A stretch of 23,261 nt of DNA from the NCBI RefSeq assembly GCF_937941905.1, contig NZ_CALDGS010000150.1, positions 1-23,261 of the forward strand, given 5' to 3'. The DNA comes from an uncultured Mycolicibacterium sp. GTDB lineage: Bacteria; Actinomycetota; Actinomycetes; Mycobacteriales; Mycobacteriaceae. The notes beneath the pieces are model-generated. The model was not told the origin of the DNA, ran no database searches, and was given only the letters and a program-made list of their open reading frames with translations. The translations under genes were made by a program, and so were the position numbers. This document shows, piece after piece, positions 1-8,524 of this stretch (its first letter is position 1; every line of letters begins with the position of its first letter).

Positions 1-491
1 CCGGTGGCCAGCGCCGGGAACACCTTGCAGGCGATCTGGTTCAGCGGCCAGTTCCACGGGGTGATCAGCCCGCACACCCCGATCGGCTCCCTGGTGACCA
101 GAGTGGCGCCCAGCGGTTCGTCGAAGCGGAAGTTCTTGAGCACCTCGATGGCGGTGGTCAGGTGGCCGATGCCGAGGTTGACCTGCGGCCCGGCCGCCAG
201 CGACGGCGGGGCGCCCATCTCCTCGGTGACCGCCTCGGCCAGCTCGGCGGTGCGCTTGCCGTACTCGGTCAGGATCGAGCCGAGCAGCTGCAGCCGCTCG
301 TCGCGGCTGCTGCGCGACCAGCTGCCGAACGCGCGGCGGGCGGCCCGCACCGCGGCGTCGACGTCGGCCTCCGAGCCGAGCGCGATGCGGCCGGCGACCT
401 CCTCGGTGGCGGGGTTCTCGACGTCGAGGGTGTTGGGCCGCACCGGCTCCACCCACTTGCCGTCGATGTAGAAGTTCAGGTACTCGCGCAT
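1..491 (-). CDS. Aldehyde dehydrogenase, N-terminal part (cut by window edge)
   Basis: NAD(P)-dependent aldehyde dehydrogenase superfamily, oxidising an aldehyde to a carboxylate. The first 163 residues are visible; the catalytic Cys/Glu region lies beyond the left edge. The N-terminus shows the usual fold (FYIDGKWVEP, then NPATEEV near residues 26-32). The TPWNWPLNQIACK stretch at 144-156 contains the Asn expected to form the oxyanion hole. The ATG at 491 is preceded by AGAGGAG (501-507, minus strand) at good spacing. It follows the ThDP enzyme stop codon by 14 bases and is probably the last or a late gene of the leftward operon. I infer that it oxidises an aldehyde released by the upstream ThDP enzyme; the substrate is unknown. 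The family call is firm. Confidence 0.93.
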   Translation of the reverse strand, partial: MREYLNFYIDGKWVEPVRPNTLDVENPATEEVAGRIALGSEADVDAAVRAARRAFGSWSRSSRDERLQLLGSILTEYGKRTAELAEAVTEEMGAPPSLAAGPQVNLGIGHLTTAIEVLKNFRFDEPLGATLVTREPIGVCGLITPWNWPLNQIACKVFPALAT

Positions 492-500
492 GCGCCCATA

Positions 501-507
501 CTCCTCT
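501..507 (-). promoter_or_regulatory. Ribosome binding site of the aldehyde dehydrogenase
   Basis: AGAGGAG on the minus strand lies 9 bases before the ATG at 491 and overlaps the stop codon of the upstream ThDP-enzyme gene. It selects this ATG over an out-of-frame ATG that lies slightly upstream. Confidence 0.6.
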
Positions 508-2212
508 ACTGCTGGCCCTCGGCGTACCAGGTTCGGAATTCCGCGTAGTTCGGCATCTCCTCGGAATTCGCCTTGGGGTCGATCGCCACGTGCACCACCG
601 CGGTGCGGCCGCTGGCGTAGGCGCGTTTGATCGCCGGGCCGATCTCCTCCTCGCGGTCGACGTACTCGCCGTGGCAGTCGAGGCCCTCGGCGATCTTGTC
701 GAACCGCACGTTGCGGCTCCAGTGCACGCCGGGCTGCGGCGAGGGCTGCGGGAAGGTGCGCTTGTAGACGCCCACCTCCAGCCCCCACTGGTGGTCCACC
801 CCGACCACGCACACCAGCGGCAGGTTGTGCCGGGCCGCGGTCTCGAGCTCGGCGATGTGGAACAGGAAGGCCGAGTCGCTGGTCAGCAGCATCACCGGGC
901 GCTTGCCGCCCTCGGCGACGGACGCGCCGACGGCGTAGGGCAGCCCGGTGCCGAGGTGGCCGAAGTTCTGGTTCCAGATGACGTCGCGCGGTTTGGTCTG
1001 CGAGTAGGTCCACTGGAAGATCACCGTGGCGCCGCCGTCGCGGACCAGGATGCCGTCCTGCGGGAACGCCTTGGTGGCCTCGACGACGAACCGGGCCGGG
1101 TGGATCGGGGTGCGCCCGGACGGGGCGGTCTCGGCGAGCTCGGCGATGCGCTGCTGCTCGGCGCTGATCCAGGCCTGCAACTGCGGCGACGGGGTGCGCG
1201 GGGTGTCGGCCAGGGCGTCGGCGAGCTGGGGCACCACGGCGCGCAGGTCACCCACCAGCGGCACGTCGATCGGCCGGTTCACGCCGATGGCGGTCGGGTC
1301 CTGTTCGACGTAGATCCAGGTGCGTTCGTGGTCGCGGCGGGCCCAGTGCCGGGTACGGCCGTAGTGCACCGGCTCGCCGATCTCGGTGCCGAGCGCGACG
1401 ACGAGGTCGGAGCCGTCGACGGCCTCGACGGCCGCCGGGGAGAACCCGTACGGGAAGGTGCGGTCCTCCAGCCCGGGGATGAACGAGGTGCCGCCGGAGG
1501 TCTGGATGACCGGGCAGGCCATGAGCTCGGCGAGCCGGCGCACCGCGTCCTGGCTGCGGGTGGTGTGCACGGCGTGGCCGACCAGCAGGATCGGGGCCTC
1601 GGCGGCGCGGATGCGCCGGGCCGCCTCGGCGATCCCGTCGGCGTCCGCACCCTGGTTGACCAGCCGGTAGGCGCTGGGCGGCAACGGATCCGGCACGTCG
1701 AGCTCGGCGAGGATGACGTGCTGCGGGTACTCGACGTAGGCCGGGCCGGGGGTGCCGGACATGGCGCGGCGGATGGCCTCGCGGATGATCTCGTCGGTCT
1801 GCTCGGGGTACTCGATGGACGACGAGTACTTCACCGACGGGGCGAGCAGGCCCTCCTGCTGCACGAACTGGATGCGGCCGCGGCGAACCCGGCGTTCGGT
1901 GATGCGGGCGCGCTGGCCGCCGAGGAAGATCACCGGGGAGTTCTCCACCCGGGCGCACATCATCGCCCCGGCGATGTTGGCCAGCCCGGGCCCGAGCGTG
2001 CCGATGCACAGCCCGGGCCGGCCGGTCATCCGGGCGGCGGCCTCGGCCATGAAGCCCGCGCTCTCCTCGTGGTGCGGAGCGACCACCTGCCAGCCGCGGG
2101 CCTCGGCCTCGGAGAACAGGTGCACGAAGTTGGGGTCGGGGATGCCGAACAGCGTGTTCACGCCCTCGGCCTCGAACAGGTCGAGAATGCGTTTGTAGAC
2201 GGGTACGCCCAT
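506..2212 (-). CDS. Thiamine-diphosphate-dependent enzyme (acetolactate synthase / 2-hydroxyacyl-CoA lyase-like)
   Basis: 568 residues, the normal length for the acetolactate synthase / oxalyl-CoA decarboxylase / benzoylformate decarboxylase superfamily of C-C lyases and ligases. The PYR domain is N-terminal, with the cofactor-activating Glu probably E49 in PHHEESAGF (46-54). A central domain follows (about 185-335), then a C-terminal PP domain. The usual GDG...NN ThDP-Mg motif is atypical: TSDSAF (444-449) keeps D446, and the NN position reads GVDHQWG (471-477). ATG 2212 has AGGAGA 8 bases upstream. It lies between an acyl-CoA dehydrogenase and an aldehyde dehydrogenase. A lyase releasing an aldehyde from a 2-hydroxyacyl-CoA or 2-oxo acid would fit; this is inference. 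It could instead be an IlvB-like paralogue of another specificity. Family firm, reaction open. Confidence 0.88.
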   Translation of the reverse strand: MGVPVYKRILDLFEAEGVNTLFGIPDPNFVHLFSEAEARGWQVVAPHHEESAGFMAEAAARMTGRPGLCIGTLGPGLANIAGAMMCARVENSPVIFLGGQRARITERRVRRGRIQFVQQEGLLAPSVKYSSSIEYPEQTDEIIREAIRRAMSGTPGPAYVEYPQHVILAELDVPDPLPPSAYRLVNQGADADGIAEAARRIRAAEAPILLVGHAVHTTRSQDAVRRLAELMACPVIQTSGGTSFIPGLEDRTFPYGFSPAAVEAVDGSDLVVALGTEIGEPVHYGRTRHWARRDHERTWIYVEQDPTAIGVNRPIDVPLVGDLRAVVPQLADALADTPRTPSPQLQAWISAEQQRIAELAETAPSGRTPIHPARFVVEATKAFPQDGILVRDGGATVIFQWTYSQTKPRDVIWNQNFGHLGTGLPYAVGASVAEGGKRPVMLLTSDSAFLFHIAELETAARHNLPLVCVVGVDHQWGLEVGVYKRTFPQPSPQPGVHWSRNVRFDKIAEGLDCHGEYVDREEEIGPAIKRAYASGRTAVVHVAIDPKANSEEMPNYAEFRTWYAEGQQ

Positions 2213-2220
2213 TGGTGTTG

Positions 2221-2226
2221 TCTCCT
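2221..2226 (-). promoter_or_regulatory. Ribosome binding site of the ThDP enzyme
   Basis: AGGAGA on the minus strand, 8 bases before ATG 2212, overlaps the TAG stop (2225-2227) of the preceding acyl-CoA dehydrogenase gene and supports this start. Confidence 0.6.
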
Positions 2227-3223
2227 AACCCAGTTCCGAATCCGTGGCCGCCCGGTGCCGGGCGATGCGGCGGCGGTGCTGCTGCGGGGAGCCGAACAGC
2301 GTGCGGTTGAGCGCGGCGCGTTTGAGATAGGCGTGGATGCCGCTCTCCCACGTGTAGCCGATGCCGCCGTGCAGCTGCATGGCCTTGCCCGCGATGTCCA
2401 CCCCGGCGGTGCCGGCGTAGCTCTTGGCCATCGCGGCGCGCAGCGGTGCGTCCGGGGCGTGTGCGGCGATGGCCGCGGCGGCGTCGGCGACGAGCCGGCG
2501 GGCGACCTGCAACCGCACGAACATGTCCGCGCAGGCGTGTTTGACAGCCTGGAACGAGCCGATGGGCCGGCCGAACTGGTGACGCATCGCGGTGTAGCCG
2601 ACGGTGGCGTCCAGCATGGCCGCGCCGATGCCGACGCTGTCGGCGGCCAGCGCGACGGCGGCCCGGTCGCGCACCCGCTGCGGGTCGGCGATCGGCCAGT
2701 GGTGTTGCACCGCGGCGCCGTCGGCGCTGACGTCGGCCAGCCGGCGGGTCTCGTCGAGCACCTGCCGCGGGTCCACGCGCAGGCCCTCGGCGACGACGAC
2801 GCCGTCGCCGGCCAGCACCAGCAGCACGTCGGCCCCCGGCGCGTCGGGTACGAACTCGGCCCGGCCGTACAGCCGCCCGTCGCGCAACGCGAGCCCGTCG
2901 CACACCACCGCCGCCCGGGTGGTGCCGGCGGCGATGCCGGCCAGCAGCTCGTCGCGGACGGTGCCCGCCGGCGCCGCGGCGAGCGCCCCGACCGCCAGCA
3001 CCGCCCCGCCCAGGAAGGCCGACGCGGTGGCGGCCCGGCCCATCTCCTCGCACACCACCGCGGTCTCGGCGAACGTCACGCCCGCCCCGCCGAGGGCCTC
3101 GGGGATCTCCAGGCCGGTCCAGCCGGCGGCGGCCAGCACCGGCCAGTCCGGCGCGCGGTTCTTGGCGAGCAGGTCGGCCGCGACCGCGCGCAGCTCGTCG
3201 TGGATTTCGGCCGGCCCGGTCAT
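2225..3223 (-). CDS. Acyl-CoA dehydrogenase, short subunit (second pair)
   Basis: 332 residues, acyl-CoA dehydrogenase fold, shorter than the usual 380-400. A helical N-terminal domain covers about 1-100. The C-terminal FAD-domain signatures are clear: RHQFGRPIGSFQAVKH (214-229) and QLHGGIGYTWE (283-293). The GFSEPEAGSD-type middle-domain motif of the long partner is absent, and I see no clear Glu at the usual catalytic slot (the area reads LAADSVGIG, 192-200). Its ATG overlaps the stop of the 388-residue acyl-CoA dehydrogenase by four bases (ATGA). In mycobacterial heterotetrameric enzymes of the FadE28-FadE29 (ChsE1-ChsE2) kind, a short non-catalytic subunit pairs with a long catalytic one; I infer the same here. 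The acyl-CoA dehydrogenase family is certain, the pairing likely. Confidence 0.9.
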   Translation of the reverse strand: MTGPAEIHDELRAVAADLLAKNRAPDWPVLAAAGWTGLEIPEALGGAGVTFAETAVVCEEMGRAATASAFLGGAVLAVGALAAAPAGTVRDELLAGIAAGTTRAAVVCDGLALRDGRLYGRAEFVPDAPGADVLLVLAGDGVVVAEGLRVDPRQVLDETRRLADVSADGAAVQHHWPIADPQRVRDRAAVALAADSVGIGAAMLDATVGYTAMRHQFGRPIGSFQAVKHACADMFVRLQVARRLVADAAAAIAAHAPDAPLRAAMAKSYAGTAGVDIAGKAMQLHGGIGYTWESGIHAYLKRAALNRTLFGSPQQHRRRIARHRAATDSELG

Positions 3224-4386
3224 GGCACCGCCGGTTCCCGCGGCATGCCCAGGCCGCGCTCGGCGATGATGGTGCGCTGGATCTCGCTGGCGCCGCCCGG
3301 GATGGTCCACTCCCAGGAGCCGATGAAGTCCAGCAGCCACGCCCCGGACTCCCACCCGCTGGAGGCCGGTTTGGCCAGCTCGGCGTGGGCGGCCGGGCCG
3401 GCGATCTCGGTGGCGAAGTCGGTGATGCGCTGCAGCAGTTCGCTGTAGAACAGCTTGACCACCGAGGCGTCGGCGGGCCCCGCCCGCCCGGCATCGGTGT
3501 CCTCCACGAGTTTTCGGCACAGGCTGCGCAGCCCGGCCAGCTCGGCGGCGAACCCGGCCAGCCGGTCGGCGACCACCGGGTCGTCGAGCGGGGCGGCCGC
3601 GGTCAGCCGGCCGAATCCGGCGTTGAGCCGCTCGGCGAGCTCCAGCATGGTCAGGCCGCGTTCGGCGCCGAGGGTGGCCTGGGCGACCTGCCAGCCGCGG
3701 TGCTCCGCGCCGACGAGGTTGGCGGCCGGGACGGCGACGTCGTCGAGGAAGATCTCGCAGAAGTGCTCGTCGCCGACGGCGTTGCGGATCGGCCGCACCT
3801 GCACGCCGGGGCTGTGCATGTCCAGCAGGAAGTAGGAGATGCCGTGCCGTTTCGGAGCGTTCGGGTCGGTGCGGGCCAGCAGCAGGCACCAGTCGGCGTA
3901 CTTCGCGCCGGAGGCCCACAGCTTCTGGCCGTTGACGATGTAGTGCTCGCCCTCGCGCCGGGCGGTGGTGCGCAGCGCGGCCAGGTCGGATCCGGCCTCC
4001 GGTTCGGAGAAACCCTGGCACCACAGTTCGCCGGCGAGGATGGCCGGCAGGTGGCGGCGGCGCTGTTCCTCGGTGCCGGCGGCCAGCAGGGTGGCCGCGG
4101 CGTGGTGGATGCCGACGAAGGCCAGCACCAGCCGGGGCGCGTCGTGGGCGGCGAGTTCGGCGTAGAGCACCATCTGCTCGGCCGCCGTCATGCCGGAACC
4201 GCCCCACCGCACCGGCCAGTGCGGCACCGCGTAGCCGGCGGCGTGCAGCCGGTCGAACCACCAGCGCTGGAAGGCGACGAACTCCTCCGGGCTCGCCCCG
4301 GTCTGGGCCCGCCGCCAGTCCGGCGGGATGTTGTCCGCGCACCAGGCGCGCACCTCGGCGCGGAACGCCGAAAGATCGTGGCTCAT
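3220..4386 (-). CDS. Acyl-CoA dehydrogenase, long catalytic subunit (second pair)
   Basis: 388 residues, full-length acyl-CoA dehydrogenase introducing an alpha,beta double bond into an acyl-CoA with FAD. The middle-domain motif WCQGFSEPEAGSDLAALRT (122-140) and NGQKLWASGAKYADW (152-166) are typical of flavin- and substrate-binding strands. E242 in LGAERGLTML is the probable catalytic base, at nearly the same position as the Glu of mycobacterial FadE29-type enzymes. The C-terminus has GGASEIQRTIIAERGLGMPRE. The ATG at 4386 overlaps the previous stop (ATGA), and the TGA at 3220-3222 overlaps the next start. This translational coupling to the 332-residue subunit supports a heteromeric enzyme. 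The substrate is unknown; family FadE29 members act on CoA esters with bulky ring substituents. Confidence 0.93.
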   Translation of the reverse strand: MSHDLSAFRAEVRAWCADNIPPDWRRAQTGASPEEFVAFQRWWFDRLHAAGYAVPHWPVRWGGSGMTAAEQMVLYAELAAHDAPRLVLAFVGIHHAAATLLAAGTEEQRRRHLPAILAGELWCQGFSEPEAGSDLAALRTTARREGEHYIVNGQKLWASGAKYADWCLLLARTDPNAPKRHGISYFLLDMHSPGVQVRPIRNAVGDEHFCEIFLDDVAVPAANLVGAEHRGWQVAQATLGAERGLTMLELAERLNAGFGRLTAAAPLDDPVVADRLAGFAAELAGLRSLCRKLVEDTDAGRAGPADASVVKLFYSELLQRITDFATEIAGPAAHAELAKPASSGWESGAWLLDFIGSWEWTIPGGASEIQRTIIAERGLGMPREPAVP

Positions 4387-5300
4387 CCGTAGATCCCCGA
4401 CAACGGCCGCCGGCCCAGCCGGCGGGTGAGCAGATCGCGGGTGGCCGACAGGCCCAGCGGCAGCCGGCGCAACGGCTGGCTGGCACGCGAGATCCAGCTC
4501 AGCGTGGTCTCGTCGCAGAACCCGACCGCGCCGTGCAGCTGGTGGCACACCCGCAGCACGGTCTCGGCCGCCTCCAGGGCGGCCATCCGCAGTGCCAGCG
4601 CGTCCTCGACCGCGTCGGGGCGGCCCGAGACCGCGCTCCACAGCGCGTGTTTGGCCAGCATCTCCAGCCCGCTGCGGTCCACCTCGGCGTCGGTGAGCTG
4701 GAACTGCACGCCCTGGAACTCCGCCAGCGGCCGGCCGAACTGCTCGCGCAGCCGCACGTGGGCGACGGTGAGCTCCAGGGCCCGGTCCAGCATGCCCAGC
4801 AGCGTCCAGCACGGCAGTACCAGCGCGAGGGCCAGATCGGCCGCTCCGGCGGCGTCGAGCGGTTCCAGCCGCAGCCGGGTGACGAACGCGTCGCCGGGCT
4901 CGCCGCAGCCGACCACCCGGCTGCGGTTGCCGTCCGGATCGACGACGGCCCAGCGCAACTCCAGGCCGGCGAGCGGTGCGGCCGGGGCCGGGCCGGCCAC
5001 CACCGAGAGCCCGTCGACGTCGAGGTCGAGCGGGCGGGCCAACCGTTCGGCGACCGGGTAGGGCAGCGCCCACCAGCCGGCCGCGCGGCACAGTGCCGCC
5101 GCGGCCTCGGCGTCGTCCGGGTCGGTGCGCGGGGACAGCTCCCAGGCACCGAGCCCGGCCAGCAGCGGCCCGGCCGGCATCTCGCGGGTGGCCGGTTCGG
5201 CCACCGCGGCCGTCAGCAGCTCGTCGCCGCCGGCGGCCTCGATCGCCCGGCGCGCCTGCCGGCCGAATTCGATTGCCTCGTCGCCCAGTTCGGTGTTCAT
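4383..5300 (-). CDS. Acyl-CoA dehydrogenase, short subunit (first pair)
   Basis: 305 residues, a divergent short acyl-CoA dehydrogenase-family protein. The N-terminal half (1-150) is poorly conserved. The C-terminal domain carries REQFGRPLAEFQGVQFQ (185-201) and CHQLHGAVGFCDET (252-265), the flavin-contacting segments. The region where the catalytic Glu normally lies reads LVLPCWTLLG (160-169) with no acidic residue, so it is probably the non-catalytic half of a heterodimer. It overlaps the upstream 384-residue acyl-CoA dehydrogenase by four bases (ATGA) and the downstream long acyl-CoA dehydrogenase likewise. I infer partnership with the gene upstream (5297-6451). Family call good; non-catalytic status is by eye only. 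Confidence 0.88.
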   Translation of the reverse strand: MNTELGDEAIEFGRQARRAIEAAGGDELLTAAVAEPATREMPAGPLLAGLGAWELSPRTDPDDAEAAAALCRAAGWWALPYPVAERLARPLDLDVDGLSVVAGPAPAAPLAGLELRWAVVDPDGNRSRVVGCGEPGDAFVTRLRLEPLDAAGAADLALALVLPCWTLLGMLDRALELTVAHVRLREQFGRPLAEFQGVQFQLTDAEVDRSGLEMLAKHALWSAVSGRPDAVEDALALRMAALEAAETVLRVCHQLHGAVGFCDETTLSWISRASQPLRRLPLGLSATRDLLTRRLGRRPLSGIYG

Positions 5301-6451
5301 TTGTCCGCCAACATGCTGCGCGACAACAGGATTCGTTGCATCTCGATGCTGCCGGAGGACACCGTGGCGGCCTGTGAGTAGCGCCAGTGGTCGGCCACCT
5401 CGGCGCGGTAGTACTCGGTGGCGTCGTCACCGGCGGGCAGTTCGGCGGCCAGTTCCATCAGCACCTCCGCGCTGTCCTGGTCGAGCCGGGTGACCGCGAT
5501 GCGGTAGGCGGCGGCGTCGGCGGGCCGGACCCGCCCGGCGTCCTGCAGCGCCACCACCCGGTAGGCCAGCAGCCGGGCCCGCCGGCACAGGGTCAGGGCG
5601 CGAACCCAGCGGCCGCGCAGCTCGGCCGGCACCGTCTCCCAGCGCTCGCCGAGCACCACCGGGGCCAACGCCAGCAGCCGCTCGCAGCGGGCGTAGCGGG
5701 CGATGCCGACCCGCTCGAAGGCCATCACGTCGCCGACGATGGCCCAGCCCTCGTCGACGGTGCCGAGCACCGCGTCGTCGCCGACCCGCAGCCCGTCGAA
5801 GAACACCTCGTTGAGGTGGTGCGGGCCCATCATGGTGCGCAGCGGCCGCACCTCGACGGCCGGGTCGTCCATCGGCACCAGGAAGATGGTGAGCCCCTGC
5901 TGTTTGCGCTCCCGACGGGAGGTGCGGGCCAGCAGGAAGCACCACTGCGCCATGGTGGCGTAGGAGGTCCAGATCTTCTGCCCGGTGATCACCCACCCGT
6001 CGCCGTCGCGGCGGGCGGCGGTGCGCAGCGAGGCCAGGTCGGAGCCGGCCTCGGGTTCGGAGAAGCCCTGGCACCAGATCACCTCGCCGGCCGCGATCGG
6101 CGGCAGGTGCCGGCGCTTCTGCTCCTCGGTGCCGTGCCGCATGATGATCGGCCCGACCCAGTTGACCCCCATGTACTGCGCGCCGCGCGGCTCGTGGTGG
6201 GCCCACATCTCCTCGCGCACCACGGTCTGCTCCCACACCGAGGCGCCGCGGCCGCCGTACTCCGGCGGCCAGGCCATGCACAGCAGGTTGCGCTCCGCCA
6301 GGGTGCGGCAGAACCGTTGGGCGGCCGCCAGATCCGCCGGGTCGTCGGTGAAGGCGCCGAGGAACCCGGCCGGCAGGTGCCGGTCGATCAGATCCCGCAG
6401 CTCGCCGCGCAGCGCGTCGGCGGCCGGGCCGAGGTCGAAGTCCAGGCTCAT
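5297..6451 (-). CDS. Acyl-CoA dehydrogenase, long catalytic subunit (first pair)
   Basis: 384 residues, complete acyl-CoA dehydrogenase. Key segments are PEYGGRGAS (63-71), WCQGFSEPEAGSDLASLRT (126-144), ITGQKIWTSYATMAQW (155-170), and FERVGIARYARCE (245-257), where E246 is the probable catalytic base. The C-terminus reads SGSIEMQRILLSRSMLADK. The ATG at 6451 overlaps the CoA-transferase stop by four bases. Together with the 305-residue protein it would form one of two tandem long/short pairs in this operon, consistent with two successive dehydrogenation steps or two substrates. FAD and electron-transfer flavoprotein would be the cofactor and electron acceptor, as known for the family; no etf genes are in the window. 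Confidence 0.93.
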   Translation of the reverse strand: MSLDFDLGPAADALRGELRDLIDRHLPAGFLGAFTDDPADLAAAQRFCRTLAERNLLCMAWPPEYGGRGASVWEQTVVREEMWAHHEPRGAQYMGVNWVGPIIMRHGTEEQKRRHLPPIAAGEVIWCQGFSEPEAGSDLASLRTAARRDGDGWVITGQKIWTSYATMAQWCFLLARTSRRERKQQGLTIFLVPMDDPAVEVRPLRTMMGPHHLNEVFFDGLRVGDDAVLGTVDEGWAIVGDVMAFERVGIARYARCERLLALAPVVLGERWETVPAELRGRWVRALTLCRRARLLAYRVVALQDAGRVRPADAAAYRIAVTRLDQDSAEVLMELAAELPAGDDATEYYRAEVADHWRYSQAATVSSGSIEMQRILLSRSMLADK

Positions 6452-7608
6452 CCGGCCTCCCGGACCAGATCGGACAGGCCGAGCTCGGCGAGCACGGCGG
6501 CGGTGTCCTCGCCCAGCCGCGGCGCCGGGCCGCCGACCCGGCCGGGGGTGCGGGAGAACCAGGTCGGCACGCCGGGGAAGCGCACCGGGCCGTGCGGGGT
6601 CTCGAGGGTCTCGAACAGCCCGACGGCGTTGAGGTGCGGGTTGTCGAACAGCGCGTCGGGGCTGCCCACCGGGGCGGCCGGGATCTCCAGTTCCCGGAAC
6701 AGCCGCAGCCATTCGGCGGTGGTGCGCTCGGCCAGGGTCTGCGCGATCAGCCCGTAGACCGTGTCGATGCGGGCGGCACGCTGTTCCAGCGTGGCGAACT
6801 CCTCGCTCGCCCAGGGCGGCCGGACCGCCTCGACGAAGGCGTTCCAGTGCTTGTCGTTGTAGATCAACGCCGCGATCCAGCCGTCCCGGGTGCGGTAGGG
6901 TCGCCGGTTCGGCGCCACCGTGCGCGGGTAGACGGCGGGGCCGAGCGGCGGGTCGAACATGGCCCCGTTGGCGTGCTCGACGAGCATGAAGGCCGCCATC
7001 GTCTCGAACATGGCGACCTCCACCTCCTGGCCCTCGCCGGTGCGCTCGCGGTGGAAGAGCGCCATCATCGTGGCGTACAGCGCGGTCAGGCCGGCCACCT
7101 TGTCGGCCATGATCGTGCCGACGTAGTCGGGTCGGCCGGTGAGCTGCTGCTGCACGGCGGGGATGCCGCACTCGGCCTGGATGGTGTCGTCGTAGGCGGG
7201 CAGGTCGCGGTCCGGGCCGCGGCGGCCGTAGCCGTAGCAGTTGGTGTAGACGATGGCCGGGTTGATCGCGGCGACGTCGGTGTAGGCGAAGCCGAGCCGG
7301 GCGATCGCCTTGGCCCGCATGGAGTGGATGAACACGTCGGCGCGGGCCACGAGCGCGCGCAGCACGGTGCGGCCGGCCTCGGTGGTCAGGTCGAGCACCA
7401 CGCTGCGCTTGCCGCGGTTGACGTTGACGAACACCCCGCTCATGCCGTGCTCCGGGCCGACCGAGATGTAGCGGGTGGCGTCGCCCTGCGGGGGCTCGAC
7501 CTTGATCACCTCGGCCCCCATGTCGGCCATGATCTGGGTGCAGTACGGGCCCATCACCATCGCGGTGAGGTCCACCACCCGCACCCCGGCCAGCGGCCCG
7601 TCAGACAC
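6448..7608 (-). CDS. CaiB/BaiF family (class III) CoA-transferase
   Basis: 386 residues, the usual length of the family that moves CoA between carboxylic acids without a free acid intermediate. The start PLAGVRVVDLT (5-15) and GPYCTQIMADMGAEVIKVE (20-38) are hallmark N-terminal motifs. VNRGKRSVVLDL follows at 63-74. D169 in GTIMADKVAG is the expected catalytic Asp that forms the acyl anhydride. The start is GTG at 7606-7608, inside the end of the upstream SDR gene (8-base overlap), with a G-rich GGGGGTGG before it. It is followed by an ATGA-coupled acyl-CoA dehydrogenase. I infer that it loads a pathway acid with CoA before dehydrogenation. An alternative role as an acyl-CoA racemase of the same superfamily cannot be excluded. 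Confidence 0.92.
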   Translation of the reverse strand: MSDGPLAGVRVVDLTAMVMGPYCTQIMADMGAEVIKVEPPQGDATRYISVGPEHGMSGVFVNVNRGKRSVVLDLTTEAGRTVLRALVARADVFIHSMRAKAIARLGFAYTDVAAINPAIVYTNCYGYGRRGPDRDLPAYDDTIQAECGIPAVQQQLTGRPDYVGTIMADKVAGLTALYATMMALFHRERTGEGQEVEVAMFETMAAFMLVEHANGAMFDPPLGPAVYPRTVAPNRRPYRTRDGWIAALIYNDKHWNAFVEAVRPPWASEEFATLEQRAARIDTVYGLIAQTLAERTTAEWLRLFRELEIPAAPVGSPDALFDNPHLNAVGLFETLETPHGPVRFPGVPTWFSRTPGRVGGPAPRLGEDTAAVLAELGLSDLVREAG

Positions 7609-8524
7609 CGGCCACCCCCTGGCGGGCCATCGCGAAGCTGAACCCGATGTGTTCGTTGTGCCCGCCGGGCACCACGTCGAAGCGCACCGGGTCGGTCAGG
7701 TCGCGGATGTTGTCGAGCTCGGCGGCGACGTCCTCGATGGACCATGAATCCCGGTACACCCCACGGCTTTCCACCACCGCGGCGCGGGCGATGCGTCCGG
7801 CGATGGCGATGAACGCCTCGCCGGTCACCGTGCAGGACTCGTGGGCCAGCCAGCCCACGGCCGGGGCGACGAGCTCGGGGCCCATGGGCGGGTAGGCGGA
7901 GGTGTCGAGCCCCTCGGCCATCCGGGTCAGCGCGCCGGGCACGATGGCGTTGCAGCGCACCCCGTGGGCGGCGCCCTCCAGCGCGGCCACCGCGGTCAGG
8001 CCCAGGATGCCGGCCTTTGCCGCGGCGTAGCCGGCCACGCCGTGGTTGCCGTACAGCCCGCCGATCGAGGAGGTGAGCACCACCCGGCCGTAGCCGGCGT
8101 CGCACAGCACCGGGAACGCCGGGCGCAGCACGTGGAACGCGCCGCGCAGGTGCACGTCGAGCACCGCGTCGAAGTCGGTGGGGGCCAACTCGGTGAGGCC
8201 GCCGCGGCGCACCGTGCCGGCGTTGTGGACCAGGATGTCGAGCCGGCCGAACGCCTCCAGCGCGGCGCCGACGATCGCCGCCCCGCCCTCGCGGGTGGCC
8301 ACCGAGTCGGTGCAGGCCACCGCCCGTCCACCGGCGGCGCGGATCTCGGCCGCGACGGCCTCGGCGGGGCCGGGGTCCGCGCCGTCGCCGGTCAGGGTGA
8401 CCCCGGCGTCGTTGACCACCACCGCCGCACCGCGCTCGGCCAGCAGCAGCGCGTAGGCGCGGCCGAGGCCGCGGCCGGCGCCGGTGATGACGGCCACCCG
8501 GCCATCGAAGCGGAGTGCGGTCAT
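7601..8524 (-). CDS. Short-chain dehydrogenase/reductase (multifunctional-enzyme type 2-like)
   Basis: 307 residues, longer than the classic 250. NAD(P)-binding motif TGAGRGLG (14-21), HNAG (100-103), active-site TSS (151-153) and catalytic YAAAK (Y166, K170) are all present. VVVNDAG (36-41) resembles the peroxisomal multifunctional enzyme type 2 and 3-hydroxyacyl-CoA dehydrogenase branch. An extra C-terminal tail of about 50 residues follows the core fold. ATG 8522-8524 directly abuts the TGA of the BVMO gene (TGAATGA), so it is tightly coupled to it. I infer that it oxidises a hydroxyl group to a ketone, or a 3-hydroxyacyl-CoA; which one is not decidable from sequence. Confidence 0.92.
   Translation of the reverse strand: MTALRFDGRVAVITGAGRGLGRAYALLLAERGAAVVVNDAGVTLTGDGADPGPAEAVAAEIRAAGGRAVACTDSVATREGGAAIVGAALEAFGRLDILVHNAGTVRRGGLTELAPTDFDAVLDVHLRGAFHVLRPAFPVLCDAGYGRVVLTSSIGGLYGNHGVAGYAAAKAGILGLTAVAALEGAAHGVRCNAIVPGALTRMAEGLDTSAYPPMGPELVAPAVGWLAHESCTVTGEAFIAIAGRIARAAVVESRGVYRDSWSIEDVAAELDNIRDLTDPVRFDVVPGGHNEHIGFSFAMARQGVAGV

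Noticed and set aside
590..3448. Long open frame of 952 codons on the plus strand
   Set aside because: It runs antisense to well-supported ThDP-enzyme and acyl-CoA dehydrogenase genes and reads as low-complexity Gly/Ala/Arg/His/Val; an artefact of GC-rich codon use.
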